In this document: positions 17,141 to 24,830 of the stretch, one piece after another
How positions within the stretch are numbered: the first letter of the stretch is position 1
Layout: every line of letters starts with the position of its first letter
Source of the DNA: Pseudoalteromonas xiamenensis
Lineage (GTDB): Bacteria > Pseudomonadota > Gammaproteobacteria > Enterobacterales > Alteromonadaceae
Strand: one strand, 5' to 3'
NCBI RefSeq assembly: GCF_042431545.1
Contig: NZ_JBHLYX010000009.1
DNA length: 64,000 nt
Position numbers and translations under genes: made by a program
The notes under the pieces: model-generated
The model's database searches: none
What the model was told of the DNA's origin: nothing
The model's input: the letters and a program-made list of their open reading frames with translations, nothing else

Positions 17141-18645
17141 AGACCATCTACGACCTTTTTAAATCACATGTTGACACAGAGCCACAAAAAGTGGCGGTAA
17201 TCTATGAAGATAGTCAACTCAGTTATTTTGCGGTCAATGAGCAAGTTACAAACCTATGCGGTTACTTGCAGCATTTAGGGCTAACAGCTGGGCAACGCAT
17301 TGCTTTGTTTGCCCCAAATGGTATTGAATACCCCATTATCTTGCTTGCGTGTGCACATTTAGGGCTCGGTGTAGTGCCTTTACCTATTAGTCTAAAAGGC
17401 GATGCGCTTATCACCGCGCTCAAATCGACACCCGTTGCTGCAGCTATCGCGTGGCCTACCGTGAGTAAAGTATTACTTGAAACGAATGTGGTTGAAAAGT
17501 CCTCAGTGATCACATTGCATAAAGCGGTGGCAGACGAAATCAGTTGGTCGCAAGTGATGAGTGGTGTTTGGCCTTTACAGGAAATTAAAGAAGTCGATGT
17601 GTCTTCGCCTTATATTTTGACGATGACATCGGGCTCTACAGGGCAACCCAAGCCAATTACATTAAGCCAGCAATGCAAAATTAACCGAGCGTTTTTGGCT
17701 ACGATTCAATACTACCAACTTAATAAAACTGATAAGGTTTTAGTGGCAACGCCACTTTATCATTCGCTTGCACAGCGTGGTGTCTTGATGCCATTGATGC
17801 TGGGGGCAACGACAGTCATTTTACCTAAGTTTAATTTGCAGCAATGGGTTAAAGCGATATGGCTTCATAGAGTCTCGTTCTTATTTGCCGTTTCTGCCCA
17901 GTTAGAAAGCTTACTCAATAACGATGTGGACATAGAGCAACTGGCTTCGATCCGTTGTTTGGTGTCCTCCTCAGCTGTACTGAATGCAGACTCAAAAAAA
18001 CGTTTACTTGCAAAGCTTTCTTGCCAGTTTCATGAATGCTATGGTGCGTCTGAAGTTGGTGTAGTCACTGACTTTTCGATTACTACCGAGCCTGACAAAA
18101 ATGGCAGTGTAGGCAAGCCTTTGCCTTTTGTAGACGTAAAAATTGTTGATGAACATCGTAAGCCAGTTGCGTCGCTGGGCGTGGGTGAAATTACTTGTAA
18201 AACATCGACGGCGTTTAGTGGTTATCTCAAGCTTCCTGAAGCGACCAACGCAGCGTATGACGACGAAGGTTACTTTTACACTGGTGACCTCGGTTATTTA
18301 GACAGCGACGGCTATCTTTACTACGTAGGACGTAAAAAGGAAGTCATATCTTCGGGCGGGATAAACGTTTATCCTCAGGACATTGAGGCCGTCATAAAGA
18401 AACATCCAAAAGTGATAGAGTGCGTCGCATTTGCATGCCCTGAGCCGCAACTTGGTGAAATTGTCAAAGTCGTATACGAGCAAGTGGACGATTCGGATAT
18501 AACAAGAGAGCTTCGCCAAATCTGTTTGAATGAACTAACCGATTACCAGCAACCGCGGATACTTGAGAAAATAAAAGAATTAGACCGCAATCAAATGGGT
18601 AAAGTGCTTCGTAACGACGTTAAATTAAAGTATCAGCCTCACTAG
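17137..18645 (+). CDS. AMP-binding acyl-CoA/acyl-ACP ligase
   Basis: A 502-residue adenylate-forming enzyme. TMTSGSTGQPKP is the phosphate-binding loop, YGASEVG the next core motif, YTGDLGYLD the ribose-binding aspartate motif, GRKKEVISSGG the hinge, and the terminal lysine in NQMGKVLR is the expected catalytic one. It overlaps the PseG-GNAT stop (ATGA). Adjacent to a dedicated carrier protein, it probably loads a short or hydroxylated carboxylic acid onto that ACP for transfer to the sugar. The identity of the acid cannot be read from sequence. A hairpin overlaps its stop codon. Confidence 0.85.
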   Translation: MKTIYDLFKSHVDTEPQKVAVIYEDSQLSYFAVNEQVTNLCGYLQHLGLTAGQRIALFAPNGIEYPIILLACAHLGLGVVPLPISLKGDALITALKSTPVAAAIAWPTVSKVLLETNVVEKSSVITLHKAVADEISWSQVMSGVWPLQEIKEVDVSSPYILTMTSGSTGQPKPITLSQQCKINRAFLATIQYYQLNKTDKVLVATPLYHSLAQRGVLMPLMLGATTVILPKFNLQQWVKAIWLHRVSFLFAVSAQLESLLNNDVDIEQLASIRCLVSSSAVLNADSKKRLLAKLSCQFHECYGASEVGVVTDFSITTEPDKNGSVGKPLPFVDVKIVDEHRKPVASLGVGEITCKTSTAFSGYLKLPEATNAAYDDEGYFYTGDLGYLDSDGYLYYVGRKKEVISSGGINVYPQDIEAVIKKHPKVIECVAFACPEPQLGEIVKVVYEQVDDSDITRELRQICLNELTDYQQPRILEKIKELDRNQMGKVLRNDVKLKYQPH

Positions 18646-18653
18646 GCTGATAC
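18630..18653. terminator. Convergent-operon terminator hairpin
   Basis: A perfect ten-base-pair stem, GTATCAGCCT / AGGCTGATAC with loop CACT, lies between the converging ligase and oxidoreductase genes. Read on the minus strand, the stem is followed by CTTTAATTTAA, a partial U-tract, so it best terminates the pseB-pseC operon. In the plus direction the following bases are TCCATTCTT, a weaker tail. Confidence 0.7.
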
Positions 18654-18673
18654 TCCATTCTTGCTATTTGAGG

Positions 18674-19801
18674 TTATTTAATCCATTCACCTGTTTGGTT
18701 GGATATAGACGCTTTGTGAAACAGCTCTAGACCTCGTGTTGCGTGCTCCAACCCAAACACATATTCAGAATCAGTCGATTTACCGTCAAGATAATTACAC
18801 AGGGACGCATGAATATCGGTATAGAGGTTTGCAAAGGCTTCAACAAAACCCGTCGGGTGGCCTGGTTTCATGCGATTGTAACGGAATTGATTAGCATATG
18901 AACATTGCCCAGCTCTATCGAGTATTTCTCGGCGGCCGTCATTGAATTGTAATTCCAGTTCATCAGGGTTCAACTGAAACCACATTGCGCTGCCTTGCGT
19001 ACCAAAAATTCGGATCCGCAGGCCGTTCCGATTTCCTATCGCTGTTTTTGACATCCACATGCTACCAGTTATACCTTGCGGGTATTTAAGTAGCATGTGC
19101 ACATCGTCAACTAGTCCCATGTAAGTTGAGTGATTCGCAAATTGTGCACAGGTTTCAACGGGTTCAAGTTCAAGTAAATAGCTTGAAAGGTGATGCAGAT
19201 GCACACCTAGGTCTAGGCAAATTGTCGGCACTTCGTAGTCTTTAAGACGCCAAGCTTGAGGTAAGCTCGGCTTTCCTGCGATATCTGGTGGCCTTTTAAA
19301 GCCTTCTTGTGGCATTTCTAAATGGATTTTTTGAATGTCACCCAATATACCGCGCTTAATAATATCTTTGAGCTCTCGAACCATAGCGTAACCACTGTAA
19401 TTAAAGGTTACCGCTAAAAAGTGCTTATTAGCGTCATACAACAGCTCTAGTTTTTTAGCTTCCGTAGGGCCTGATACAAGGGCTTTTTCACAGATCACAG
19501 GCATTTTGAGTGAGAGTAATGTCTCAAGTACTTCAAAATGATGCGGTGTTGGGGTCAGGACCACAAAGGCGTCGACATTACCTTTCTCTTGTTCAACACA
19601 CGTGCGCCAATCATCATAAATTCGACTCGCGTCAACACCCCAAACTTCGCCAGTTTGTCGGTTTGACTCACTATGGCGGCTAAAAGCCCCTGCAACGACA
19701 TCAAATTTGTTATCGAGTTGAATCGCCGCAAAATGGACATACCCCACAGCGGAGTTTATTCCGCCTCCGATAAACGCGACTCGTAATTTTCTTATTGTCA
19801 T
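18674..19801 (-). CDS. Gfo/Idh/MocA-family oxidoreductase
   Basis: A 375-residue NAD(P)-dependent oxidoreductase. The N-terminal Rossmann motif is VAFIGGGINS, and ICEKALV is the family's EKP-like segment with the catalytic-region lysine. The C-terminal domain carries the usual open beta sheet (DLGVHLHHLSSY contains the conserved DxGxH pattern). It is third in a minus-strand operon with pseB and pseC. It is not part of the textbook pseudaminic acid pathway, so it may oxidise or reduce a ring or side-chain position of the nonulosonic acid or its acyl group. Confidence 0.85.
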   Translation of the reverse strand: MTIRKLRVAFIGGGINSAVGYVHFAAIQLDNKFDVVAGAFSRHSESNRQTGEVWGVDASRIYDDWRTCVEQEKGNVDAFVVLTPTPHHFEVLETLLSLKMPVICEKALVSGPTEAKKLELLYDANKHFLAVTFNYSGYAMVRELKDIIKRGILGDIQKIHLEMPQEGFKRPPDIAGKPSLPQAWRLKDYEVPTICLDLGVHLHHLSSYLLELEPVETCAQFANHSTYMGLVDDVHMLLKYPQGITGSMWMSKTAIGNRNGLRIRIFGTQGSAMWFQLNPDELELQFNDGRREILDRAGQCSYANQFRYNRMKPGHPTGFVEAFANLYTDIHASLCNYLDGKSTDSEYVFGLEHATRGLELFHKASISNQTGEWIK

Positions 19802-19834
19802 AATTATTCTCCGATATCGTTATTTATCTGCTGG

Positions 19835-21004
19835 CTAGCAATATTCTTTAATCGCGTTATTGAGAGCTGATATCACATGTGTTTGTTGTTTCATTGTGAG
19901 TTCTGGATAGAGTGGTAGTGTAATAGCTTGTTGATAGTAAAGCTCCGCATTGGGATAGTCGCCTTTTTTAAAGCCAAGCTGTTGATAATAAGGTTGCAAA
20001 TGAATTGGAATGTAATGCACGTGCGCAAAAACACCCTGCGCTCTAAGATAAGTAACTACTTTTGCGTGAGTATCGTGATTTAAATTTGGCAATCGAACCA
20101 CAAAAAGGTGGAAAGCAGATAGCCTATCGTTTTTGACAGCAAGGGGAATGATGTCATTGCTTTGTTTCAATAGCTCAAGATAATTTTCTGCCATTTGGTT
20201 TCGTTTTGTGACGAACTCTTTGACGCGAGTAAGCTGAGAAATTCCCAGTGCCGCCTGCAAATCAGTTAAGCGATAATTAAAACCAAGTTCAATTTGTTGA
20301 TAGTACCAAGGGCCGTGCGAGCTTTCGGTCATTTCTGACTCTAGGTTGGTTACGCCATGGCTTCTTAAAAGCTGCATTTTTCGAGAGAGTGTTTCGCAGT
20401 TTGTTGTCGCAATGCCACCTTCGGCTGAAGTCATAATCTTTACCGGATGAAAGCTAAACACCGTAATGTCGCTATAGGTGCAAGAACCAACCGAACTATC
20501 TAAATAAGTACCGCCAATCGCATGAGACGCGTCTTCAATGACTTTGAAGCCATATTGAACCGACAATGTGTGGAGTGTGTCCATATCACAGGGTTGGCCC
20601 GCAAAATGAACGGGAATGACTACTTTTGGTAGCGGTTGATTGGTCTGCTGTCGAGCCTTCAACTTTGCTTCTAGTGCGTTCAAGCACATATTTCCAGTTG
20701 ACAGGTCGATATCAACAAAATCAATGGACGCGCCGCAGTACAAGGCACAATTAGCGGATGCAACAAATGAATTTGGTGAGGTCCACACTTCGTCAGCCTT
20801 TGTAACCCCTAGCGCTAAACACGCGATATGAAGTGCTGAGGTTGCACTGTTAACGGCAACTGCATGCTTAACATTTACATATTCAGCTACGGCTTGCTCA
20901 AATTCAGGGACTTTTGGTCCTTGCGTTAGCCAATCTGATTTTAGCACATCAACTACCGCTTGAATGTCCTCGTCACTAATTGACTGTTTTCCGTAGGGGA
21001 TCAT
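19835..21004 (-). CDS. pseC: UDP-4-amino-4,6-dideoxy-N-acetyl-beta-L-altrosamine transaminase
   Basis: DegT/DnrJ/EryC1 sugar aminotransferase that aminates C4 of the PseB product. The PLP lysine is in FSFHPVKIMTSAEGG (about residue 183), TSALH is the phosphate-binding stretch near the N-terminus, and IEDASHAIGG holds the pyridine-ring aspartate. The length of 389 is normal. Its ATG overlaps the pseB stop by four bases, which with the adjacent PseB makes the PseC assignment strong. The next gene, an oxidoreductase, follows after 33 bases. Confidence 0.93.
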   Translation of the reverse strand: MIPYGKQSISDEDIQAVVDVLKSDWLTQGPKVPEFEQAVAEYVNVKHAVAVNSATSALHIACLALGVTKADEVWTSPNSFVASANCALYCGASIDFVDIDLSTGNMCLNALEAKLKARQQTNQPLPKVVIPVHFAGQPCDMDTLHTLSVQYGFKVIEDASHAIGGTYLDSSVGSCTYSDITVFSFHPVKIMTSAEGGIATTNCETLSRKMQLLRSHGVTNLESEMTESSHGPWYYQQIELGFNYRLTDLQAALGISQLTRVKEFVTKRNQMAENYLELLKQSNDIIPLAVKNDRLSAFHLFVVRLPNLNHDTHAKVVTYLRAQGVFAHVHYIPIHLQPYYQQLGFKKGDYPNAELYYQQAITLPLYPELTMKQQTHVISALNNAIKEYC

Positions 21005-22002
21005 TTCAGTGCCCGCAGATTAAACTCACGGATTTCATCAATGGTTAAATAATGTGGATTACTTAACGAGTTGTACTCAAAATTAGCATCAACTAACTGA
21101 CCCTTTTCACCTATGGCATTTAAATCAAAATCGTTGGTTCTTGAACTAAATTTAATCCCTGGCGCAATGACAAAATGATCATGGTATTCATAGGTATCAA
21201 AGCATAGATCAGCAGGACACATGACTTCGTGTAGCTTTTCACCAGGGCGAATACCGATGACCTTAATTGGTAAGTTAGGTGCCATCGCCTTTGCTAAATC
21301 GGTGATTTTGATTGAAGGAATCTTCGGTACAAATATTTCGCCCCCTAGCATTCGCTCGAAGTTTTTAAGTACAAAATCAACACCTTGCTGCAAACTAATC
21401 CAAAAGCGTGTCATCTCTTCGTGAGTGATCGGAATATGGTCGCGACCTTCATCAATAAACTTTTGGAAAATAGGCACAACTGAACCGCGAGAGCATACAA
21501 CATTACCGTAGCGCACGACTGAAAACGTGGTTTTATGGCCTCCTGCGATATTATTTGCCGCGACAAATAATTTATCTGATGCCAATTTGGTAGCACCGTA
21601 AAGATTGATGGGGTTTGCTGCCTTATCTGTAGAAAGAGCGATTACTTTGCTGACGTTGTTATCAAGTGCTGCTTCGATAACGTTTTCCGCACCGTTGATA
21701 TTGGTCTTAATACATTCCATTGGATTGTATTCAGCAGCAGGGACTTGTTTGAGCGCAGCTGCATGAATGACAAAGTCAACTCCTCGCATAGCGCGTCTTA
21801 ATCTGTCTTTGTCTCTGACATCACCAATGAAATAACGCATACAAGGTGCATCGTATTCTTGCTGCATTTCGAATTGCTTTAATTCATCACGCGAGAAAAC
21901 GATGATTTTTTTTGGCTTATATCGTTCAAGCAACGTTTTGACGTATTTTTTGCCAAAGGAGCCTGTGCCACCGGTAATTAATATTGTTTTGTTATCAAAC
22001 AT
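21001..22002 (-). CDS. pseB: UDP-N-acetylglucosamine 4,6-dehydratase (inverting)
   Basis: First committed step of pseudaminic acid synthesis: dehydration of UDP-GlcNAc with C5 inversion. The N-terminus ILITGGTGSFGKKY has the Rossmann glycines, and LSTDKAANPINLYGATK has the FlaA1/PseB-type TDKA catalytic segment and YGATK. The length of 333 residues fits the short soluble PseB rather than membrane-bound PglF or WbpM. ATG start. It is the first gene of the minus-strand operon and is divergent from the flagellin gene. Confidence 0.95.
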   Translation of the reverse strand: MFDNKTILITGGTGSFGKKYVKTLLERYKPKKIIVFSRDELKQFEMQQEYDAPCMRYFIGDVRDKDRLRRAMRGVDFVIHAAALKQVPAAEYNPMECIKTNINGAENVIEAALDNNVSKVIALSTDKAANPINLYGATKLASDKLFVAANNIAGGHKTTFSVVRYGNVVCSRGSVVPIFQKFIDEGRDHIPITHEEMTRFWISLQQGVDFVLKNFERMLGGEIFVPKIPSIKITDLAKAMAPNLPIKVIGIRPGEKLHEVMCPADLCFDTYEYHDHFVIAPGIKFSSRTNDFDLNAIGEKGQLVDANFEYNSLSNPHYLTIDEIREFNLRALK

Positions 22003-22106
22003 AGTTCGCTGCTCTTTGTACGTTCTTTGGGCAATGTTTTTGAAGTTATGGCTTTTGATATCACCATAAATACATATTGCTCAATACTTTATACTAGTTA
22101 TATTCG

Positions 22107-22127
22107 ATTTGCAGTAATTATGCCAAA
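22107..22127 (-). promoter_or_regulatory. sigma54-type promoter of the pseB operon
   Basis: Read on the minus strand, the sequence is TTTGGCATAATTACTGCAAA. The -24 GG pairs with plus-strand 22123-22124 and the -12 GC with 22111-22112, exactly ten bases apart. TGGCAT and TGC match the RpoN consensus well. A start near 22099 gives a leader of about 97 bases to the pseB ATG. Confidence 0.65.
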
Positions 22128-22161
22128 TAGGAGGTGACAGAAATCTGATAAAAGCGTGATT

Positions 22162-22182
22162 TTTAGCCTCGTTTGGGCTAAA
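22162..22182. repeat. Inverted repeat in the pseB-flagellin divergent region
   Basis: TTTAGCC at 22162-22168 and GGCTAAA at 22176-22182 are perfect complements around a seven-base centre. The element lies 38 bases before the flagellin ATG. It could be a protein-binding site or an RNA hairpin in the flagellin leader. No T-run follows, so it is not a standard terminator. Confidence 0.4.
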
Positions 22183-22219
22183 CTTTAAGCAGTTTTCACG
22201 AGCCGAGATGGGGGGCGTA

Positions 22220-23005
22220 ATGAAAATTCAAAATTCAAATACGAGTTTGTTAAATTCAATTGAGCAGAAACAAACAAAGCTCAACCAACAACTTGCTAAT
22301 GGCAAGCGAATCAATTCTGCCGCGGATGACGCTGCGGGATTGCAAATTATCAATCGTTTAAATTCGCAGCAGGAAGGCTACAACCAAGCCTCTCGAAATG
22401 CTTATGATGGTATATCCTATTCACAAACTGCGGATTCAGCGCTTTCGGGCGTGAATGACGCTGTTTCTCGTATTAGAGAGCTCTCGATTCAAGCAGGTAA
22501 CGGGGCTCTCTCGGATACTGACAGACAAGCCTTGCAGGAAGAAGTCTCTCAGTTACAAACGCAAATTTCAGACACGTTTGAGAAAACCACCTTTGGTGGG
22601 GCTAAGTTGTTTTCTGGTGAATCGACCAGTTTTCAAGTAGGCGCGGATGCGGTTACTACGCAATCAGCCAATTTTACTGACGGTGGATTTGCTGCTGGTA
22701 TTTTGAGTGTCGATATTTCCACACAGGCGGGCGCGCAATCAGCTATTACCGCGGCCGACGATGTATCTAAGAATCTAGGCTCTGAGCGAGCGAAACTGGG
22801 TGCCTTCGAAAATACGCTAAGCTCGACGATTCGAGGCTTAGGAACGCAGGCTGAGAATATCGCAGCGAGTCAAAGCCGTATAGAAGATACCGACTATGCA
22901 AAAGCGATTACTGAAAAAACGGCGAATGATATTTTGTCTCAAGCCAGTATTGCACTGCGTGGGCAAGCAAACCAAAATGCGGCAAACGTATTGGGTTTGT
23001 TATAG
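22220..23005 (+). CDS. Flagellin, short and divergent
   Basis: A 261-residue flagellin. The conserved N-terminal core is visible (GKRINSAADDAAGLQI, then ISYSQTADSALSGVND and RIRELSIQAGNG), as is the C-terminal core (SQSRIEDTDYAKA to ANVLGLL). The N-terminus is unusual: it starts KIQNSNTSLLNSIEQKQTKL instead of the common MAxxVNTNxxS pattern, and it is rich in Gln. The central variable region is very small. ATG 22220 follows a GGGGG purine run; an in-frame ATG at 22208 would put that run inside the gene. It lies beside pseudaminic genes, so its Ser/Thr residues may be glycosylated. It may be a minor filament subunit. Confidence 0.88.
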   Translation: MKIQNSNTSLLNSIEQKQTKLNQQLANGKRINSAADDAAGLQIINRLNSQQEGYNQASRNAYDGISYSQTADSALSGVNDAVSRIRELSIQAGNGALSDTDRQALQEEVSQLQTQISDTFEKTTFGGAKLFSGESTSFQVGADAVTTQSANFTDGGFAAGILSVDISTQAGAQSAITAADDVSKNLGSERAKLGAFENTLSSTIRGLGTQAENIAASQSRIEDTDYAKAITEKTANDILSQASIALRGQANQNAANVLGLL

Positions 23006-23035
23006 TTTAATCCTTTTGTATTGATCTCGAACATA

Positions 23036-23081
23036 CTAAGTGGCATTTTTTTGGCGATTATGTCAAAAACTTGCCACTTAG
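23036..23081. repeat. Long interrupted hairpin between flagellin and flrA
   Basis: CTAAGTGGCA at 23036-23045 is perfectly complementary to TGCCACTTAG at 23072-23081. Inside it, TTTTTG and CAAAAA form a second six-base stem. It lies 30 bases after the flagellin stop and may end or stabilise that transcript. There is no U-tract after the outer stem in the plus direction, so simple intrinsic termination is doubtful. Confidence 0.55.
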
Positions 23082-23157
23082 GCCTTGCATCCCCGCTGAA
23101 GTCCCTTACAATCGTATTTAATAAAAAGTTACAAATATCATTTGTGGTTTGTTAAAG

Positions 23158-24612
23158 ATGATTTTGATAATAGATAATAATAACAATCGAGCTTCCGGTC
23201 TGTGTGCTTCCCTTACCTTTGTTGGGGAAAAAGTGCAGTTGGTTGAAGAAAACGCCTCTTTGCCACAAGTGAAAGATGATCAGGATGGCATCATCGTCAT
23301 TCTTGGCGCGCTTAATCGTGTCGATCATGAGCAGTTAATCAAATCGAATCCAGCGGTTCCGTTTTTACTGATTGGTGAAACGCTACGGCCCCTTTTGAGT
23401 TTACCCAACGTTATTGGTTTAATGGCTGAGCCATTTAGCCATGAAGTTACAAATCAACTTTTGCATGATTGCCAGCAGTATGTACGTCTAATGCCTGGCA
23501 AAGCAGATAAAAGTAATGCTAAAGCATTTGATGGATTAGTGGGTGAAACGCTAGCAGTGCAAAATGTACGTTTCTTGATCGAGCAGGTCTCTAAGACCGA
23601 TGCAAACGTGCTTATTCTGGGCGAATCAGGAACAGGTAAAGAAGTCGTTGCGCGCAACGTACATTTATTGTCTCGCCGTCGTGAAGGACCATTTGTACCG
23701 GTAAACTGTGGCGCTATCCCTGGTGAACTTTTAGAAAGTGAATTATTTGGTCATGAGAAAGGTGCCTTCACGGGCGCAATTTCGGCTCGCAAAGGCCGTT
23801 TTGAATTGGCCCAAGGTGGTACCCTGTTTCTAGATGAAATTGGTGATATGCCACTGCAAATGCAAGTTAAATTATTACGAGTATTGCAAGAGCGCAGCTA
23901 CGAGCGAGTTGGTGGTTCTAAATCCATTCAAGCCGATGTTCGTGTTATCGCGGCAACGCACCGTAATCTTGAAGACATGATTGAAAGCGGAAAATTCCGG
24001 GAAGATTTATACTATCGCCTTAATGTTTTTCCTATTGAAAACCCATCCTTATCTGAACGCGCAGACGATATAACTTTGCTTCTGAAAGAGCTGACGAGAA
24101 GAGTCAGTGAAATGAGTGGTACGAGTGTCAAGTTTACAGAGCGCGCCATCGAGAGTTTAAAAATTCACTCTTGGCCTGGCAATATTCGTGAATTGTCGAA
24201 CTTGGTTGAGCGAATGGTGATTATGTTTCCTGATAAAGTGGTCGATGTATCCGATTTGCCCCGGAAATATCAGCACATTGAAGTTGAAGCATTTGAGCCA
24301 GAATACCCAGAGGAATTACTCGAGCGTAACGCCTTCATCGATATATTCAGCGATGGATTTAGTGATTACGATGTAGATGCTGTCGATGTGGATGAAGTTG
24401 AAGCATCCGCTTCAATCGGGGGTTACCCTGCAGATATGCTGCCTGATGAAGGTATTGATCTTAAAGAGTATTTAGCCGATTTGGAAATTAGCCTTATCAC
24501 GCAAGCGCTTGAGAGATACGACTATGTTGTAGCGAGAGCCGCCGAAATTCTCGGTGTGCGCAGAACGACCCTTGTTGAAAAAATGAAAAAGTATAACTTG
24601 GGAAGGGATTAG
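23158..24612 (+). CDS. flrA: Polar flagellar master regulator FlrA (sigma54 activator)
   Basis: FleQ/FlrA enhancer-binding protein. Residues 1-110 are a degenerate receiver-like domain. The AAA+ core has GESGTGKE (155-162), the sigma54-contact loop GAFTGA and Walker B FLDEIGD. The C-terminal Fis-type HTH (AAEILGVRRTTLVEKM) ends the protein after an acidic linker. The position of the FleQ LFRS c-di-GMP motif is AFDG here (123-126), while the partner R166 is kept. ATG 23158 is chosen over an in-frame TTG at 23149. It should switch on flrBC and early flagellar operons. Confidence 0.93.
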   Translation: MILIIDNNNNRASGLCASLTFVGEKVQLVEENASLPQVKDDQDGIIVILGALNRVDHEQLIKSNPAVPFLLIGETLRPLLSLPNVIGLMAEPFSHEVTNQLLHDCQQYVRLMPGKADKSNAKAFDGLVGETLAVQNVRFLIEQVSKTDANVLILGESGTGKEVVARNVHLLSRRREGPFVPVNCGAIPGELLESELFGHEKGAFTGAISARKGRFELAQGGTLFLDEIGDMPLQMQVKLLRVLQERSYERVGGSKSIQADVRVIAATHRNLEDMIESGKFREDLYYRLNVFPIENPSLSERADDITLLLKELTRRVSEMSGTSVKFTERAIESLKIHSWPGNIRELSNLVERMVIMFPDKVVDVSDLPRKYQHIEVEAFEPEYPEELLERNAFIDIFSDGFSDYDVDAVDVDEVEASASIGGYPADMLPDEGIDLKEYLADLEISLITQALERYDYVVARAAEILGVRRTTLVEKMKKYNLGRD

Positions 24613-24631
24613 CATTCTCGGCTTGGGTCCT

Positions 24632-24667
24632 GTGTTTGAGTGCAGTTTGATAGCTGTATTCAAACAC
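24632..24667. repeat. Inverted repeat downstream of flrA
   Basis: GTGTTTGA at 24632-24639 is the perfect complement of TCAAACAC at 24660-24667, with a twenty-base loop. It begins 20 bases after the flrA stop and may be a transcript-end structure, although no T-run follows. The rest of the 218-base gap to tag shows no gene. A second pair, GTCGTTCG and CGAACGAC, lies further right. Confidence 0.4.
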
Positions 24668-24830
24668 CCAGAAATATCAAATTCATGCGATTTTAATTTA
24701 CTCTAATGTAACTACAGTATATTTTGTCGTTCGTTCAATCTATTAGACACGTTTCTTCCTGATTTTTCTTATCCAGTGTTAAACACAGAGCAAAGCGAAC
24801 GACGTTTAATGATGAAAAGCACGCTCTAAG

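Noticed and set aside
22129..22137. Perfect Shine-Dalgarno AGGAGGTGA in the pseB-flagellin gap
   Set aside because: No ATG follows at usable distance. A CTG seven bases downstream opens only four codons and a GTG eighteen bases away opens ten, so I cannot support a leader peptide gene.
22175..22192. sigma54-like GGCTAAACTTTAAGC before flagellin
   Set aside because: GG and GC are eleven bases apart; sigma54 promoters need ten, and the -12 box lacks TTGC.
22178..22209. Possible FliA promoter before flagellin: TAAACTTT followed by GCCGAGAT
   Set aside because: The spacing between the boxes is too long by about four bases, and the implied transcript start would fall after the ribosome binding site, almost on the ATG at 22220.
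23041..23056. GG-N10-GC (TGGCATTTTTTTGGC) before flrA
   Set aside because: The -12 box is TGGC rather than TTGC, the match lies within the hairpin arm, and FlrA homologues are usually transcribed independently of sigma54.
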